Assembly (NCBI RefSeq): GCF_037081675.1
Contig: NZ_JAZAQL010000002.1
Location: 1,364,001-1,428,000, forward strand
DNA from: Halorubellus litoreus
Lineage (GTDB): Archaea; Halobacteriota; Halobacteria; Halobacteriales; Natrialbaceae
Length of the DNA: 64,000 nt
Reading direction: 5' to 3'
Both the position numbers and the translations under genes were made by a program. Under the pieces are notes generated by a model. That model saw only the letters and a program-made list of their open reading frames with translations. It did not search any database and was not told the DNA's origin. Positions 42,080-50,764 of the stretch are shown here, in pieces (positions within the stretch are counted from its first letter, which is position 1; each line of letters begins with the position of its first letter).

Positions 42080-44790
42080 CAGTCGCTCATCACCTCCGAC
42101 GTCTGGTCGGGTTTCTCGATGGTGATGCTGTAGTCGGTCATCGAGTCGAACGTGGAGTCGTGGCTGATGACTGTCAACTGATCGAACGCGTCCAACCTGT
42201 TGAGTTGTCCGACGAGGTTCGCCTTTTTGTCCTCGTCGAGGTTCGCCGTCGGTTCATCGAGGAACGCAATACCGAGCCCGGAGATCTGTTCCAGAATGGC
42301 CAGTCGGACTGCGAGAGCCGCAGCCATCTTCTCGCCGCCGGAGAGTGTGGAGAAGGACTTCCGAACATCGGCGTCGACGACGACGATGTCGTAGTCCGAC
42401 GTCCATTCCAGTTGCTCGGCCTTCCGGCCACGAATCGACCGGAAGATGGTGTCAGCGCGCTTTCCGATGCGGTCGGTGATTACGTCGCGCATCTTCGGTC
42501 CGGCTGCACGGACGTTGTCGCGCACCCACGTGGCGAACTGCTGGTCCGCAGCGAGTTCGCGAAGCGTTTCGACTTTCTCTTCCCGTTCCGCCAGTTTCTC
42601 CTCTAACTCCTCGACTTTGGCTGCGACTCCCTTGAGTTCGTCTTCCTTCGCGCCCTTCGTGCCATCGAGGGTGTTAATTCGTCCCTTGAGTTCCTCTATC
42701 TCCTCGGAGAGGGACTCGAACTCGTTCTCGTCGAACGATTCCTGTACGTTCTCAAGATCCTCGTTCAATTGCTCGTGTTCGTCACGAAGGTCCACGAGCT
42801 CCTGTTCAATCTCCGCTACCTTCTCCTCTCGCGCTTCCATTTTATCGGCCGTCTGCCGGTTTCGTTCGAACTGCTGGTAATCGTCCTCGTTCTCCTTCAG
42901 CGTCTGTTTTACGCCCTTGAGTTCGTCTTCGACATCACCGAGCCCGGCTATTTCTTCGTCCAGCTGGACCATCTCGGCTTCGACCGACTCGATCGACTCT
43001 TCGACATCTACGAGGTCGTCCGGGGCATCGGCGTACTCGTCCGCTTGGACCTTCGCCGTCTGGAAGGCGTCCTTCGCCTCCTCTAGCGAGTCGCGCTCGT
43101 CCTCAAGGCCGGAGATCTGCCCGATCCGCTCGGAAAGTGAGGTTATCTCCTCACGAGTCTCTTCGCGTTCTTCGGCGAGATCACCGAGGTCTTCTCGGAG
43201 ATCCTCTGCCCGGTTCCTGTGCATATCCAACTGTGCGACTCGTTTTTCGACCCGCTCGGCCTCCTCGAGTTTGTCTTGAAGTTCGGAAAGTTCCTCTTCG
43301 AGGTCTTGGCGTTCGGATTGAATCTCTTCGAGGCGTCCCTCCCGCTCTTCGATGGTTTCCGTCCGATGCTCACCTTCCAGCGGTTTCCCGCAGGTCGGGC
43401 ACGGGGCATCTGCATCAGCGTCTCGGAGGCGTTCGAGTCGTTCGCGGAGCTCAGACGCTTCTGATTTCAGTGACGCCAATTCGCCCTTCACGTCACTAAT
43501 TCGGTCCCGAATCTCGCCGGCATCCGCCACCTCGGCCGCCTCTCGGTCGATCTCTTCGATCGTTTGAACCGTTCGGCGGAGTTCAGCGAGATCATCCCGC
43601 GCATCGGCGTCGAGTGACTCGACTTCGTCACGAAGCCGTTCGACGGTTTCGCGGTCCGACTTCAGGTCGGAGATTCGCTCGTCGAGTTCCTCGTAGCGCT
43701 CTTTGTTTGCCCGGTGTTCCTCGATGTTCTCCTTGGCTTGTTCGTACTTTTCGACCTGCTCTTGAAGGGTCTCTTTTCGTGTCTTGAGACGCCCACGCTC
43801 GCCCTCCAGTTCCTGACGCTCGTCGCGCAACTCGTTCAGCTCCGCGAGTTCGTCTTCGAGGTCGTCTTGGCGTTCCTTCGCCTCGGTGTACTGTTCGTAT
43901 CCCTCACGAGCAGCCTCACACTTGTCGGCCGCGTTTTGTGCAGCCCCCAGATCGTCTTCCGCGTCTTCAAGGGCGTCCTCTTTCGCCCCGATGGCCTGCT
44001 CCTTCTGCTGGATCTCCGCTTCGAGATCCGCGATACGTTCACGGGTTTCGTCCAGTTCTCCGTGTCGCTCCTCGGCGTCGGTAAGGTCAGACTGGGCCGA
44101 CTCGATCTCACCGACAATCCGCTCGACTTCCTCCTCGAGTTCCTGCTTCTCCTTACGCTCCTTGGGAAGGCTCTGTACTTCGCCGGTGAGTTCCCGGATG
44201 TTCTCCCGCACGCGCTGGCGCTCCGCTCCAATCTCATCCGGGACTCCTTTCAGAACGTCCCAAGACTCCTCGTAGGCGTCGATGCCGAGGAGTTCGTCGA
44301 ACGTCTTCTGTCGGTTCCGAGCAGTCTGTGCGAAGTCAGAGAGGAACCGTGTCTGCGGAACACCAACGCACGACTCCCAGAGTTTGCTCAGTTCGTCTCC
44401 GTCCTCGAGGTCGAACTTCGTACAAAGCCACTGAACGAGTGACTTCTTCGAGTCGATATCCTGGTCGACCCACTCGTCGTTCTCGCTGTCGTACCGTGCA
44501 ACACCGTACTTCGAGTATCCCGCAGACCGAGTCACGCGGTACTGCTGTCCGTCTTCGCGCTCATCCAACTCAATGGTGACTTCGACGGTGCCGGACGAGG
44601 CGCCCTCACGGACGAACTCGCTGTTGTTGAACGGAAGCGAGTCGAAGAGGGCGAACCCAATCGCCTCTTGTATCGTCGATTTACCGGAGCCGTTCTCCCC
44701 GAGGATTGCAGTGACGCCCTCCTGTAGCGGCACCTCCGTTCTGTCTTCGTACGACTTGATGTTCTCCAAGGTAACACCGAGTATCTTCAT
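42079..44790 (-). CDS. rad50: Rad50 SMC-like ATPase
   Basis: ATPase of the Mre11-Rad50 DNA end-processing complex. 903 residues. Walker A LGENGSGKSTIQEAIGFALF (about 30-50), Q-loop region, then about 700 residues of heptad-rich coiled coil rich in Glu/Arg/Leu, interrupted at about residue 465 by the zinc hook CPTCGKPL (CxxC). The C-terminal lobe has signature TLSGGEKMAAALAVRLAI (about 815) and Walker B GIAFLDEPTANLDEDK (about 843), followed by the D-loop and VISHDSTF. Length and arrangement are typical. It overlaps mre11 by four bases (ATGA). Confidence 0.96.
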   Translation of the reverse strand: MKILGVTLENIKSYEDRTEVPLQEGVTAILGENGSGKSTIQEAIGFALFDSLPFNNSEFVREGASSGTVEVTIELDEREDGQQYRVTRSAGYSKYGVARYDSENDEWVDQDIDSKKSLVQWLCTKFDLEDGDELSKLWESCVGVPQTRFLSDFAQTARNRQKTFDELLGIDAYEESWDVLKGVPDEIGAERQRVRENIRELTGEVQSLPKERKEKQELEEEVERIVGEIESAQSDLTDAEERHGELDETRERIADLEAEIQQKEQAIGAKEDALEDAEDDLGAAQNAADKCEAAREGYEQYTEAKERQDDLEDELAELNELRDERQELEGERGRLKTRKETLQEQVEKYEQAKENIEEHRANKERYEELDERISDLKSDRETVERLRDEVESLDADARDDLAELRRTVQTIEEIDREAAEVADAGEIRDRISDVKGELASLKSEASELRERLERLRDADADAPCPTCGKPLEGEHRTETIEEREGRLEEIQSERQDLEEELSELQDKLEEAERVEKRVAQLDMHRNRAEDLREDLGDLAEEREETREEITSLSERIGQISGLEDERDSLEEAKDAFQTAKVQADEYADAPDDLVDVEESIESVEAEMVQLDEEIAGLGDVEDELKGVKQTLKENEDDYQQFERNRQTADKMEAREEKVAEIEQELVDLRDEHEQLNEDLENVQESFDENEFESLSEEIEELKGRINTLDGTKGAKEDELKGVAAKVEELEEKLAEREEKVETLRELAADQQFATWVRDNVRAAGPKMRDVITDRIGKRADTIFRSIRGRKAEQLEWTSDYDIVVVDADVRKSFSTLSGGEKMAAALAVRLAILEQISGLGIAFLDEPTANLDEDKKANLVGQLNRLDAFDQLTVISHDSTFDSMTDYSITIEKPDQTSEVMSD

Positions 44791-46277
44791 TCTGCATCAC
44801 CTCCAGAAGCAGCAGCACTCTGTTGTTCAGCCGTGCTCTCATCGGTATGTTCACGTTCGGCGAAGGGAGCCTCGGTCACGTCCAGTGAGACATCCGCTGT
44901 AGCGTCGGGGAATAGCTCCTGGCGACTGTCTGAGACGACGTCGACGATGTCGTCTGTGCTCTCCCCGCTCTGTGCCATCCGGTGGGCATCACCGAGGAGT
45001 GTCGCCACCTCGTCAGCGTGATCACTATACTCGGACTCGGTGGCGATCGTCTCAAACACTCGTTGCTCCAGTGCTGCGGTCTGTAATCGCCCGTCGACGA
45101 ACACCTCGTCGTCGTCAAGCTCCGCCAGCAGTTCCTGGATTTCAGCGGTAGTGACCCGGCTGGTGTTCGTCTGCACGTACAGCGCGTCGCAAACACTCTC
45201 CGCTCGGTCGGCGAGTTCGTCCACTCGGAAGCTTCCTCGGTCGAACTGGAGCGTTCCCTCGAACCGGAGATCGATCATCGATTCGCGACGGTCACTCCCC
45301 CACAAGAACTCCTCGCGGTCTATGTAACTCTGAAGAGCTCCCTGCTCGTCCTCCAAGTGGTCGAGGAACGCCGTCTCGAGTTCACCCGCCGAGTCGTGAG
45401 GGGTGACGTCGAAATCAATGGTATAGAACGGACGGCGTCGCGAGTGATTGTGATCAACGGCGTGTGCGAGTCTCCCTGGGCCGTCGTGCTCGTCGTCGGC
45501 CTCGGTCAAGTCTACGCTGTAGTAGCCGTGGTCCCAGTCGTCTCTGGCCTCTGACGTGGAGTGTGCTTCCGGCGATCCGGGGTTGTAGATCCATCCACTC
45601 GCGTCGTATCGCTTGTGGATGTGTCCTAATGCGAGGTAGTCAACCACCTCACGCACCTCCCGGAGTTCCGCATGTGTCACGTTTCCGCCGAGCGCAGGCA
45701 CTTCATCCTCGATACCGAAGTGAGCCAGAAGTACCGTGTAGTCGGGCTCGCCGTGTTCATCTGCCGTCTCCTGGATGCCCTTTGCGACCTTCTCCAGCGC
45801 GGTGTCTGTTCGTGCACCCCGCCACTGCAATCCGAACACGCGGACTGTTCCGGAGTCCGTCTCGATGTCGTAGAACCCAGCGTCTTCACCAGGCTCGTTT
45901 GAGTCGTGCGGCTCGAACGTCGCCACTTCCGGATGGCTCTCCAGGTCAGCTTCGAGGAGAACGATGTGCCCGCGACGGTGGAGGTAGTTCAGCCACGTGA
46001 CGTCGCGTGGGGTCAAGTTCTCGTCGTGGTTTCCACGAGAGACGAGGACAGGGACATCGTCGGGGACGACACTGAGGCCCTTTTCAGCCGCCTCGAGAAC
46101 CTTTGGGCGGAGGTCCCGCGAGTGGAACAGATCCCCCGGTAGAAGGATGGCGTCTGGGTCGTCCCGCATAATGAGCTGTAACGTTGCCTTGAACGTGCTC
46201 GTCATATCGTCTTCGCGCTGGTTCAGTCCGTACTGACGGTGGCCGAGATGGATGTCGGCAAGGTGTCCGAATTTCAT
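44787..46277 (-). CDS. mre11: Mre11 nuclease/phosphoesterase
   Basis: Mn-dependent nuclease of the Mre11-Rad50 complex. 496 residues. Phosphoesterase motifs: HLADIHLGHRQYGL (D, H), ILLPGDLFHSRD, VSRGNHDENL, VLLAHFGIED and LALGHIHKRYDASG. The C-terminal third is a capping/Rad50-binding region rich in Glu and Asp, ending in a Ser/Ala/Glu tail. First gene of the four-gene operon; no clear TATA box at the canonical distance was found, the 46278-46470 region upstream being AT-rich. Confidence 0.95.
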   Translation of the reverse strand: MKFGHLADIHLGHRQYGLNQREDDMTSTFKATLQLIMRDDPDAILLPGDLFHSRDLRPKVLEAAEKGLSVVPDDVPVLVSRGNHDENLTPRDVTWLNYLHRRGHIVLLEADLESHPEVATFEPHDSNEPGEDAGFYDIETDSGTVRVFGLQWRGARTDTALEKVAKGIQETADEHGEPDYTVLLAHFGIEDEVPALGGNVTHAELREVREVVDYLALGHIHKRYDASGWIYNPGSPEAHSTSEARDDWDHGYYSVDLTEADDEHDGPGRLAHAVDHNHSRRRPFYTIDFDVTPHDSAGELETAFLDHLEDEQGALQSYIDREEFLWGSDRRESMIDLRFEGTLQFDRGSFRVDELADRAESVCDALYVQTNTSRVTTAEIQELLAELDDDEVFVDGRLQTAALEQRVFETIATESEYSDHADEVATLLGDAHRMAQSGESTDDIVDVVSDSRQELFPDATADVSLDVTEAPFAEREHTDESTAEQQSAAASGGDAE

Positions 46278-46471
46278 TGGTTAACTTCGTCGATTGATTG
46301 CACTATGATGTTCTCTCTGGAGCGCACCCGCAGTCCAGCAGGGATTGTTGGCGTAGTCAGATATTCTGGTTCTTTGAATGTTAATCTCTTCCAGTGGGAG
46401 ACACTTAAAATCGTGTAAGCCAGAGTGAAAGTGAACAGTCCGTGCTGATAGCCGACGGATATCCTCGGTGG
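46278..46471. promoter_or_regulatory. AT-rich region upstream of the mre11 operon
   Basis: About 190 AT-rich bases between the mre11 start and the truncated gene. It must contain the operon promoter, but none of its TA-rich stretches (for example near 46365-46385) is placed well enough to name a TATA box. Confidence 0.35.
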
Positions 46472-46918
46472 CTACAGTATACTGTTCTCGCCGATAGAAG
46501 TGAGCAACTTTACACCCATTTTTAGTCGTGATCCTGAATTCTCTCGGCGAGTGGTTAAGCGGGCAGCAATACTAGAGGGACGCAATGGATGTACTCCTGC
46601 AACCCGTAGAAAAGGAGTTTTGTAGACAGATTGCTCGCCGACGGGATCGTCGTCGCTCGCGATGGTCAGTTCAAACTCGCGCATCTCGTCGAGCCAGAAC
46701 TCGGTCCCGCTCGGGAGCTGCCGTCCGGGATGCTTCAGTCCGGAGTCGCGGTAGGAGAGCGTCGCCTCCCACGTCTCGTCGTCGCGCTCGAAGGTCGCGT
46801 TCTGACTGCCACCACCGTCCTTCACGCGCCGGTCGCACGCGAAGAACGGTTCGAGCCCGCGCTTCTCGAAGAGGAAGTGCGCGGCGAACTCGTGGGGTGC
46901 AGTCTCGATCAACTGCAC
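46472..46918 (-). pseudogene. Truncated high-GC gene fused to AT-rich island sequence
   Basis: The reading frame has a GTG at 46918 and starts protein-like (IETAPHEFAAHFLFEKRGLE, FFACDRRVKDGGGSQNATFE, GTEFWLDEMREFELTIASDD) with high-GC codon use for about 95 codons. At about 46620 both composition and protein character change abruptly, and the rest (VYKTPFLRVAGVHPLRPSSI...) looks like readthrough into non-coding DNA. It is probably the 5' part of a larger haloarchaeal gene cut by the deletion or insertion that shaped the island. Family not identified with certainty. Confidence 0.6.
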
Positions 46919-46923
46919 CGCCG

Positions 46924-47015
46924 CTCACCCCCATTCAGAGAACCGGCGAACGAACCCCTCTCTACGGGGGTTGTCGTTCGGGCATGTGAACCGAGAAGTC
47001 TATGCCGCCTCCCGG
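46924..47015. repeat. tRNA-proximal 92-bp boundary repeat of the island
   Basis: Partner of 37259-37350 with five mismatches. It extends the tRNA-Phe match further than the distal copy (tatgccgcctcccggatttgaacc at 47001-47024 equals the tRNA 3' part in the complement). It ends right where a double-hairpin unit begins. Confidence 0.85.
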
Positions 47016-47151
47016 ATTTGAACCTCGGTCGCTCACTGCGTTCGCTCCCTGATTCAAATCCAGTCGCTGGAGACTTCGCGGCCGACGGCTCACTCGCTAC
47101 GCTCGTTCGCGTTGTCGGCCGCAGAAGTATGCCGCCTCCCGGATTTGAACC
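47001..47151. repeat. tRNA-Phe 3'-fragment unit with two hairpins
   Basis: A 24-bp tRNA-Phe 3'-end sequence occurs at 47001-47024 and again, inside the true tRNA, at 47128-47151. Between them are hairpin 1 (arms 47014-47022 and 47053-47061, the right arm being an inverted T-loop copy ttcaaatcc) and hairpin 2 (arms 47078-47086 and 47114-47122). The loops contain gctcactgcgttcgc and ctcgctacgctcgt. The same plan occurs at 60204-60365. Confidence 0.8.
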
Positions 47152-47203
47152 GGGGACAGCTCGATCTTCAGTCGAGTGCTCTCCCAGTCTGAGCTAAGGC
47201 GGC
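47130..47203 (-). tRNA. tRNA-Phe (anticodon GAA)
   Basis: A complete 74-nt cloverleaf on the minus strand: acceptor GCCGCCT/AGGCGGC with discriminator A, D-arm GCTC...GAGC, anticodon arm CTCGA-CTGAAGA-TCGAG giving anticodon GAA, T-arm CCCGG-TTCAAAT-CCGGG. No CCA encoded. Its 3' end is the target copied at the island boundaries. A TATA-like ttttacaa (minus strand, about 47230-47237) lies upstream. Confidence 0.96.
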
Positions 47204-47261
47204 TTACGCTTCTACGTCGGGCGGTTCGTTGTAAAAGGATTTCGAATCGGTGCGGTGTGGG

Positions 47262-47792
47262 TTAGAGGTCGCCGGTGTGGATGGCTTCGTCGAGCGTGGT
47301 GCCGGCGAACGTGATGGTGTCGTCGTCGGTGTGCGTGTAGCCGTGGTCGGCGTAGAACGCTCGGGCGCGGTCGTTCGCGGCGAGGACGGGAACGACCATG
47401 CGCTCGAACCCGCGGTCGCAGAGCGCGTCCTCGATGGCGGTGAGGAGGGCGTGCCCGACGCGGTCGCCCCAGTGGTCGGGGTGGACGTAGCACGTGTACA
47501 GCGTCGCCTGCTCCGGGGCTGGGTCGGGGTCGCTCTCGCTCGTGGGCGTGGGGCCGCCGCTGGCGTAGCCGACGACGCCGTCGGTGGGGTGGTCGGCGAC
47601 GAGGAGCGTCGAGGCGTCGCGGAGCACGCGGTTCTCGACGCCGTCCTCGCTGTACCACTCGTCGAGCTGGGCGTCGAGCGCGTCGGCGTCGACGAGGTCG
47701 CCGTACGCGGCGTGGTAGGCGTCGTGGGCGACGCGGCGGATGCCGGGGACGTCCCTGAAGGTGGCTGGGCGGACGTCGACGGTGGGATGCAT
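47262..47792 (-). CDS. GNAT family N-acetyltransferase
   Basis: 176 residues, chromosomal codon use. Typical GNAT features: VRPATFRDVPGIRRVAHDAYH at the N-terminus, LYTCYVHPDHWGDRVGHALL (acetyl-CoA loop with D-R-V-G-H in place of the usual R-G-x-G) and VPVLAANDRARAFYADHGYTHT at the C-terminus. Start at 47792 (MHPTVDV) is chosen; the extension to 47891 runs into the tRNA-Val gene. Substrate unknown. Confidence 0.87.
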   Translation of the reverse strand: MHPTVDVRPATFRDVPGIRRVAHDAYHAAYGDLVDADALDAQLDEWYSEDGVENRVLRDASTLLVADHPTDGVVGYASGGPTPTSESDPDPAPEQATLYTCYVHPDHWGDRVGHALLTAIEDALCDRGFERMVVPVLAANDRARAFYADHGYTHTDDDTITFAGTTLDEAIHTGDL

Positions 47793-47884
47793 ACGCGTAC
47801 TGGTGTCGCGAACGCCCGAAAAGTGCTTCGCGGCTACGTGAGCGGGTGCCGCGGGTGCCGCGGGTGGTCGCCGCGACCGAGGAG

Positions 47885-47958
47885 TGGGCACGGACGGAGT
47901 CGAACCGTCGGCCTCTTCCTTGTAAGGGAAGCGTCATGACCAACTAGACCACGTGCCC
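47885..47958 (-). tRNA. tRNA-Val (anticodon TAC)
   Basis: 74-nt cloverleaf on the minus strand: acceptor GGGCACG/CGTGCCC with discriminator A, D-arm with GTTGGTC loop, anticodon arm CTTCC-CTTACAA-GGAAG giving anticodon TAC, T-arm GACGG-TTCGACT-CCGTC. No intron and no encoded CCA. Confidence 0.95.
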
Positions 47959-48041
47959 GCAGTCGACGAGAGCGGACGCGTCTTCATACCGCTTTCGCTT
48001 GCTTCCGAAGCGCTTTCCTCGTCGAGTGCGTCGATTCGCGC

Positions 48042-48572
48042 GTGCAACTGGACCGAACGCAGCTCGGGCGAGCGGCTGTCGTGCTCGTCCTCGTCGTGCT
48101 CGTCGCCGCGGTCGTCTACCAGCTCGGCGGGTTCGCGCTCCCGTGGGCGACGAACCACGAGGTCGGCGTCGTCTCGGTGACCGACGCCGAATCTGGCGTG
48201 GCGTCGTGCGTGGTCGTGGAGGTCGCGGACCGACGCCCGGAACGCATCACGGGGTTGAGCGAGCACGAGTCGCTCGCGAACGGCAGCGGGATGTGGTTCG
48301 TGCATCCCCAGGAGGAGGACGTGACGTACGTGATGCGCGACATGGACTTCGCGCTCGACATCATCTACGTCGGCGCGGACGGTCGCGTGAACTCGGTGAC
48401 GTCGCTCCGCGCGCCCGACCCGGGCGAGGACGGCGAGTCCATCCGCGCGCCGGGCCGCGCGAAGTGGGTGCTCGAGGTGCCGCGAGGGTACGCGGCCGCG
48501 AACGGCATCGACGCGGGCGACCGCGTGAACGTGACGTACGGGACGACGAATCGGACCGAGTGCCCGAGCTGA
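48042..48572 (+). CDS. DUF192 family protein, membrane-anchored or exported
   Basis: 176 residues from a GTG start at 48042. A single N-terminal membrane segment (RAAVVLVLVVLVAAVVYQLGGF) precedes the DUF192 domain: RPERITGLSEHESLANGSGM, WFVHPQEEDVTYVMRDMDFA, LDIIYVGADGRV and AKWVLEVPRGYAAANGI. DUF192 proteins are small extracytoplasmic beta proteins of unknown function. Neighbouring the tRNA-Val and an ABC exporter, with no evident functional tie. Confidence 0.87.
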   Translation: MQLDRTQLGRAAVVLVLVVLVAAVVYQLGGFALPWATNHEVGVVSVTDAESGVASCVVVEVADRRPERITGLSEHESLANGSGMWFVHPQEEDVTYVMRDMDFALDIIYVGADGRVNSVTSLRAPDPGEDGESIRAPGRAKWVLEVPRGYAAANGIDAGDRVNVTYGTTNRTECPS

Positions 48573-48802
48573 CGGCCGCCCGAGTGGAGCGCGACGGTGC
48601 GACCGACCGTCGGACGACGCGCCGGTTCCGGCAACCACGACCGCGACCGTGGGACGTTACCGAACCACAGACCGATTTTTTGTACGAGGGTTCGACGAAG
48701 CGGCCATGTCACCGATCCAGCCGCGTCCTCCCCGGTCGAACCACCGGCAAGAGTTTCGAAACGTAACAAGCCATAACCGTCCACAGTTCGAGGAGTAAGT
48801 CA

Positions 48803-50749
48803 ATGGAACTCGACGACGCCGACGACGACCCGTTCGAAGAACAACGCGAGCAAGCCGAGAACCCGATGAAGCGGTTGTTCTTCGAGTACGGCGCGGAGAA
48901 CAAGCTCGCGTTCGTCGTCGGCCTGCTCTCGAGCGTCGTCGCGCGCCTCCTCGACCTGATGCCGCCGGTCATCCTCGCGATGGCGCTCGATACGACGTTC
49001 AACCCCGACGGCGACCAGCAGTTCTCGCTGTGGCTCGTCCCCGACGCGTGGCTCCCACTGAACGACCCGGAGGCGCAACTCATGCTGTCGGCGGGCCTCA
49101 TCGCGTTCGGGTTCTTCGGCGGGGCGGCGTTCCACTGGACGCGTAACTGGGGGTGGAACAGTTTCGCGCAGCACATCCAGCACGCGGTCCGTACGGACAC
49201 GTACGACAAGATGCAGCGGCTGAACATGGACTTCTTCGCGGACAAGCAGACCGGGGAGATGATGTCCATCCTCTCGAACGACGTGAACCGCCTGGAGCGA
49301 TTCCTGAACGACGGCATGAACTCCGCGTTCCGCCTCTCCGTGATGGTGCTCGGTATCGCCGCCATCCTCTTCTACTACAACGCCCAGCTCGCGTTCGTCA
49401 CGCTCGTCGTCGTCCCCCTCATCGGGTACACGACGTACAAGTTCGTGAACATCATCCAGCCGAAGTACGCGGACGTCCGCTCCTCTGTCGGCCAACTCAA
49501 CTCGCGCCTGGAGAACAACCTCGGTGGCGTCCAGGTCATCAAGACGTACAACACGGAGGACTTCGAGTCCGACCGCGTCGACGACGTCAGCCAGGAGTAC
49601 TACGACGCGAACTGGGACGCGATCAACACGCGCATCAAGTTCTTCCCCGCGCTCCGCGTGCTCGCGGGCGTCGGGTTCGTGGTGACGTTCTTCGTCGGCG
49701 GGCTCTGGGTGTTCAACACGCTGAACGACCAGCCGGCGCCGTGGATATTCACGGGCGAACTGTCGCCTGGCGAGTTCGTGGCGTTCATCCTCCTGAGTCA
49801 GCGGTTCATCTGGCCGATGGCGCAGTTCGGGCAGATCATCAACATGTACCAGCGCGCTCGCGCATCCTCGGAACGCATCTTCGGGTTGATGGACGAGCCG
49901 TCGCGTATCGCGGAGGACCCGGACGCGAGCGACCTCGTCGTCGACGACGGCGCGGTCACGTACGACGACGTCTCGTTCGGGTACGACGACGACGAGACCA
50001 TCGTGGAGGACATCGACTTCGACGTCGACGGCGGGGAGACGCTCGCGCTCGTCGGCCCCACGGGGGCGGGGAAGTCGACGGTCCTGAAGCTCCTGTTGCG
50101 GATGTACGACGTGAACGACGGTGGCATCGAGATCGACGGGCAGGACCTCCGTGACGTCACCATCCCGAGTCTCCGCCGCCACATCGGGTATGTGAGCCAG
50201 GACACGTTCCTGTTCTACGGGACGGTCGAGGAGAACATCACGTACGGGACGTTCGACGCGGACCGCGAGGACGTCGTGGAGGCGGCGAAGATGGCGGAAG
50301 CGCACGAGTTCATCCAGAACCTCCCCGAGGGCTACGACACCGAGGTCGGCGAACGCGGCGTGAAACTCTCCGGTGGACAACGCCAGCGCATCTCGATCGC
50401 GCGAGCCATCCTGAAGGACCCGAGCCTGCTCGTGCTCGACGAAGCCACGAGCGACGTGGACACGGAGACGGAGATGCTCATCCAGCGCTCCATCGACGAA
50501 CTCGCCGAGGACCGCACGACGTTCGCCATCGCGCACCGCCTCTCGACCATCAAGGACGCCGACCAGATCGTGGTGCTGGAGGACGGCCGCATCGTCGAAC
50601 GCGGCACGCACGACGACCTCATCGCGAACGACGGCCTCTACGCGCACCTCTGGGGCGTCCAAGCCGGCGAGATAGACGAACTCCCCGAGGAGTTCGTCGA
50701 ACGCGCGAAGAACCGCGAGAACCGGATCGAAGTCGACCAGGACGACTGA
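48803..50749 (+). CDS. ABC exporter, fused membrane and ATPase domains (MsbA/MDR-like)
   Basis: 648 residues. A hydrophilic N-terminus, a six-span ABC_membrane domain (about 30-350) with long intracellular loops (DKMQRLNMDFFADKQTGEMM), then an ATPase domain: VDGGETLALVGPTGAGKSTV (Walker A, about 412), GYVSQDTFLFYGTVEENI (Q-loop), KLSGGQRQRISIARAIL (signature), LLVLDEATSDVDTETE (Walker B) and FAIAHRLST (H-loop). Such half-transporters act as dimers exporting lipids, drugs or peptides. Solute unknown; no regulator is adjacent. Confidence 0.93.
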   Translation: MELDDADDDPFEEQREQAENPMKRLFFEYGAENKLAFVVGLLSSVVARLLDLMPPVILAMALDTTFNPDGDQQFSLWLVPDAWLPLNDPEAQLMLSAGLIAFGFFGGAAFHWTRNWGWNSFAQHIQHAVRTDTYDKMQRLNMDFFADKQTGEMMSILSNDVNRLERFLNDGMNSAFRLSVMVLGIAAILFYYNAQLAFVTLVVVPLIGYTTYKFVNIIQPKYADVRSSVGQLNSRLENNLGGVQVIKTYNTEDFESDRVDDVSQEYYDANWDAINTRIKFFPALRVLAGVGFVVTFFVGGLWVFNTLNDQPAPWIFTGELSPGEFVAFILLSQRFIWPMAQFGQIINMYQRARASSERIFGLMDEPSRIAEDPDASDLVVDDGAVTYDDVSFGYDDDETIVEDIDFDVDGGETLALVGPTGAGKSTVLKLLLRMYDVNDGGIEIDGQDLRDVTIPSLRRHIGYVSQDTFLFYGTVEENITYGTFDADREDVVEAAKMAEAHEFIQNLPEGYDTEVGERGVKLSGGQRQRISIARAILKDPSLLVLDEATSDVDTETEMLIQRSIDELAEDRTTFAIAHRLSTIKDADQIVVLEDGRIVERGTHDDLIANDGLYAHLWGVQAGEIDELPEEFVERAKNRENRIEVDQDD

Positions 50750-50764
50750 CGGACTCCTCTAGCA

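Larger units (their letters stand above)
37259..47015. mobile_element. tRNA-Phe-associated genomic island carrying mre11-rad50-nurA-herA
   Basis: The segment between two 92-bp direct repeats is visibly lower in GC than both flanks, ends beside an intact tRNA-Phe, and has a truncated gene at its tRNA-proximal end. Cargo is one minus-strand operon (Mre11, Rad50, NurA, HerA) and a TPR-like gene. No integrase, replication gene or transposase is seen, so it is either a remnant, a satellite mobilised in trans, or formed by homologous recombination between the repeats. Confidence 0.7.

Noticed and set aside
37259..47015. Calling the island an integrated virus or plasmid
   Set aside because: No integrase, capsid, packaging or replication-initiation gene is visible; only repair/defence-type cargo.
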